DNA from: Candidatus Dojkabacteria bacterium UBA2222
GTDB lineage: Bacteria; Patescibacteriota; Dojkabacteria; SC72
Direction of reading: 5' to 3'
NCBI GenBank assembly: GCA_002328465.1
Contig: DCUE01000058.1
Coordinates: 3,240-8,773 of the forward strand
DNA: 5,534 nucleotides
The notes below the pieces were generated by a model, which did no database searches, had not been told where the DNA came from, and saw nothing but the letters and a program-made list of their open reading frames with translations. Below, piece by piece: positions 4,348 to 5,534 of this stretch; the first letter of the stretch is position 1; each line of letters opens with the position of its first letter. The position numbers were made by a program, and so were the translations under genes.

Positions 4348-5534
4348 ATGTCAAACAAAGGAATAACACCAAGGAGTCAGAGCTATTCACAGTGGTATTT
4401 AGATATCATTGAGAGGGCAGATTTAGCAGAAAATTCATCTGTAAGAGGTTGTATGGTAATTAAACCATACGGTTATGCCATATGGGAAAACATCCAAAAA
4501 GAGCTTGATAGAAGGATAAAAGGGATGGGAGTTAGTAATGCCTACTTCCCCTTGTTTATTCCCCTATCATTTTTTTCTAAAGAGGCTAGTCATGTGCAGG
4601 GTTTCGCAAAAGAGTGTGCTGTTGTAACACATTACAGACTTAAAGAGGCAGAAGATGGGAGTGGGGTGATTGTAGATCCTTCAGCAAAATTAGAGGAGGA
4701 ATTGATTGTAAGACCAACTTCAGAAACTATTATGTATGACACCTTTTCAAGATGGGTTACCTCTTGGAGAGACTTACCTTTAAAGATTAATCAGTGGGCT
4801 AACATTGTGAGATGGGAGAAGAGAACTAGGCCTTTTTTAAGAACAACAGAGTTTTTATGGCAAGAGGGGCATACAGTTCATATGACCCATGAAGAGTCGG
4901 AAAAGCAAGTGATAGAGGCATTAGAGATGTATAGAGGGTTTGCAAAAGAAGTATTAGCTCTTGAAACATACGGTGGTAAGAAATCTGAATCTGAGAAATT
5001 TGCTGGTGCAGTTGACACATACGGTGTTGAAGCTTTGATGCAGGATGGTAAGGCACTACAGTTTGGAACCTCTCACGATTTAGGTCAGAATTTCGCAAAG
5101 GTCTTTAATATTAAGTATACAGATAGCGAAGGGAAGATAGACTATGCATGGCAAACAAGTTGGGGTGTAAGTACAAGAATGATGGGTGCTGTAATAATGT
5201 CTCATAGTGACGATTTGGGATTAGTTCTCCCTCCTATAATAGCCCCTATAAAAGTGGTTGTTATTCCTATATTTAAGGAAGAGAACAGGGAGAAAGTCTT
5301 GGAATATGCGAAAGATGCTCAAAGTAAAATTTCCTCTGTAGTAGAATCTGTTCAAATTGATGAAAGGGATTTTGTTTCTGTGGGTTATAAATTTAATGAA
5401 TGGGAGAAGAAAGGAGTACCTGTTAGAGTAGAAATTGGGGAAAAAGATATAGAGAAAGATATTGTTACAGTGGTAAGAAGGGATACCAATGAGAAGAGTG
5501 AGCTGAGTATTAATAGTATAGGAACGGAAATTAA
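4348..5534 (+). CDS. proS: Prolyl-tRNA synthetase, archaeal/eukaryotic type (3' end beyond window)
   Basis: Reading from the ATG at 4348 gives 395 residues without a stop, running off the right edge. The protein is a class II aminoacyl-tRNA synthetase that charges tRNA-Pro in the cytoplasm. It has motif 1 around IKPYGYAIWENIQ (38-50), HVQGFAKECAVVTH (82-95), the proline/ATP-site VRPTSE (121-126), motif 2 within WEKRTRPFLRTTEFLWQEGH (156-175), GTSHDLGQNFAK (240-251) and motif 3 SWGVSTRMMGAVIMSHSDD (271-289). The anticodon-binding domain begins near 299 (APIKVVVIP). There is no editing (INS) insertion between motifs 2 and 3. This is the short type found in archaea, eukaryotes and some bacteria, not the E. 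coli type. Roughly 80-100 residues, including the usual C-terminal domain, should lie outside. No Shine-Dalgarno sequence is seen; TAGAAT at 4336-4341 could drive a leaderless transcript, or the gene may be co-transcribed with RuBisCO. Confidence 0.96.
   Translation, partial: MSNKGITPRSQSYSQWYLDIIERADLAENSSVRGCMVIKPYGYAIWENIQKELDRRIKGMGVSNAYFPLFIPLSFFSKEASHVQGFAKECAVVTHYRLKEAEDGSGVIVDPSAKLEEELIVRPTSETIMYDTFSRWVTSWRDLPLKINQWANIVRWEKRTRPFLRTTEFLWQEGHTVHMTHEESEKQVIEALEMYRGFAKEVLALETYGGKKSESEKFAGAVDTYGVEALMQDGKALQFGTSHDLGQNFAKVFNIKYTDSEGKIDYAWQTSWGVSTRMMGAVIMSHSDDLGLVLPPIIAPIKVVVIPIFKEENREKVLEYAKDAQSKISSVVESVQIDERDFVSVGYKFNEWEKKGVPVRVEIGEKDIEKDIVTVVRRDTNEKSELSINSIGTEI

Noticed and set aside
4158..4358. 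Open frame on the - strand, 66 codons
   Set aside because: It is antisense to the conserved C-terminal end of RuBisCO and runs into the proS start, so it is a shadow of those genes.
4826..5098. Open frame on the - strand, 90 codons
   Set aside because: It is antisense to the motif 2 to motif 3 part of proS, which is strongly conserved on the + strand.
1..5534. CRISPR array, insertion sequence or integration site
   Set aside because: No regularly spaced repeats, transposase motifs or flanking duplications were seen; the only repeats are the short ones at 1351-1413.

Overview
This AT-rich window most likely comes from a Candidate Phyla Radiation (Patescibacteria) bacterium. The evidence is the compact layout (longest gene-free gap 106 bases), a form III-type RuBisCO in a bacterial setting, an archaeal/eukaryotic-type prolyl-tRNA synthetase, starts that almost all lack a Shine-Dalgarno sequence, and a tRNA whose 3' CCA is not encoded. 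A specific phylum (for example Dojkabacteria or a Microgenomates lineage) is only a guess. All five complete genes end in TAA and none carries an internal TGA, so nothing suggests the UGA-to-glycine code of Gracilibacteria and SR1.

Left part (1-1883): the 3' end of a tRNA, probably tRNA-Pro, is followed after 18 bases by a three-gene + strand block. It holds an ECF-type sigma factor, an overlapping three-helix membrane protein with an exported beta-rich tail, and, after a 106-base gap full of interleaved inverted and direct repeats, a small secreted protein. A strong intrinsic terminator closes the block. The arrangement suggests an envelope-responsive sigma factor, its membrane partner and a secreted target or effector.

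Middle part (1907-2951): rlmN, the radical-SAM 23S rRNA/tRNA adenosine C2-methyltransferase, lies on the - strand, convergent with the sigma block. It is divergent from the RuBisCO gene across only 40 bases, where two candidate promoters overlap.

Right part (2952-5534): a complete form III-like RuBisCO large subunit is followed after 25 bases by proS, which runs off the right edge. No small subunit, AMP phosphorylase or ribose-1,5-bisphosphate isomerase gene is in view. The RuBisCO would be expected to work in AMP/nucleoside ribose salvage rather than a Calvin cycle, but here it sits between two translation genes. It keeps every catalytic residue I checked, yet has an unusual loop 6 and an insertion of about 11 residues. 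These two features and the repeat array before the secreted protein are the main points of interest.
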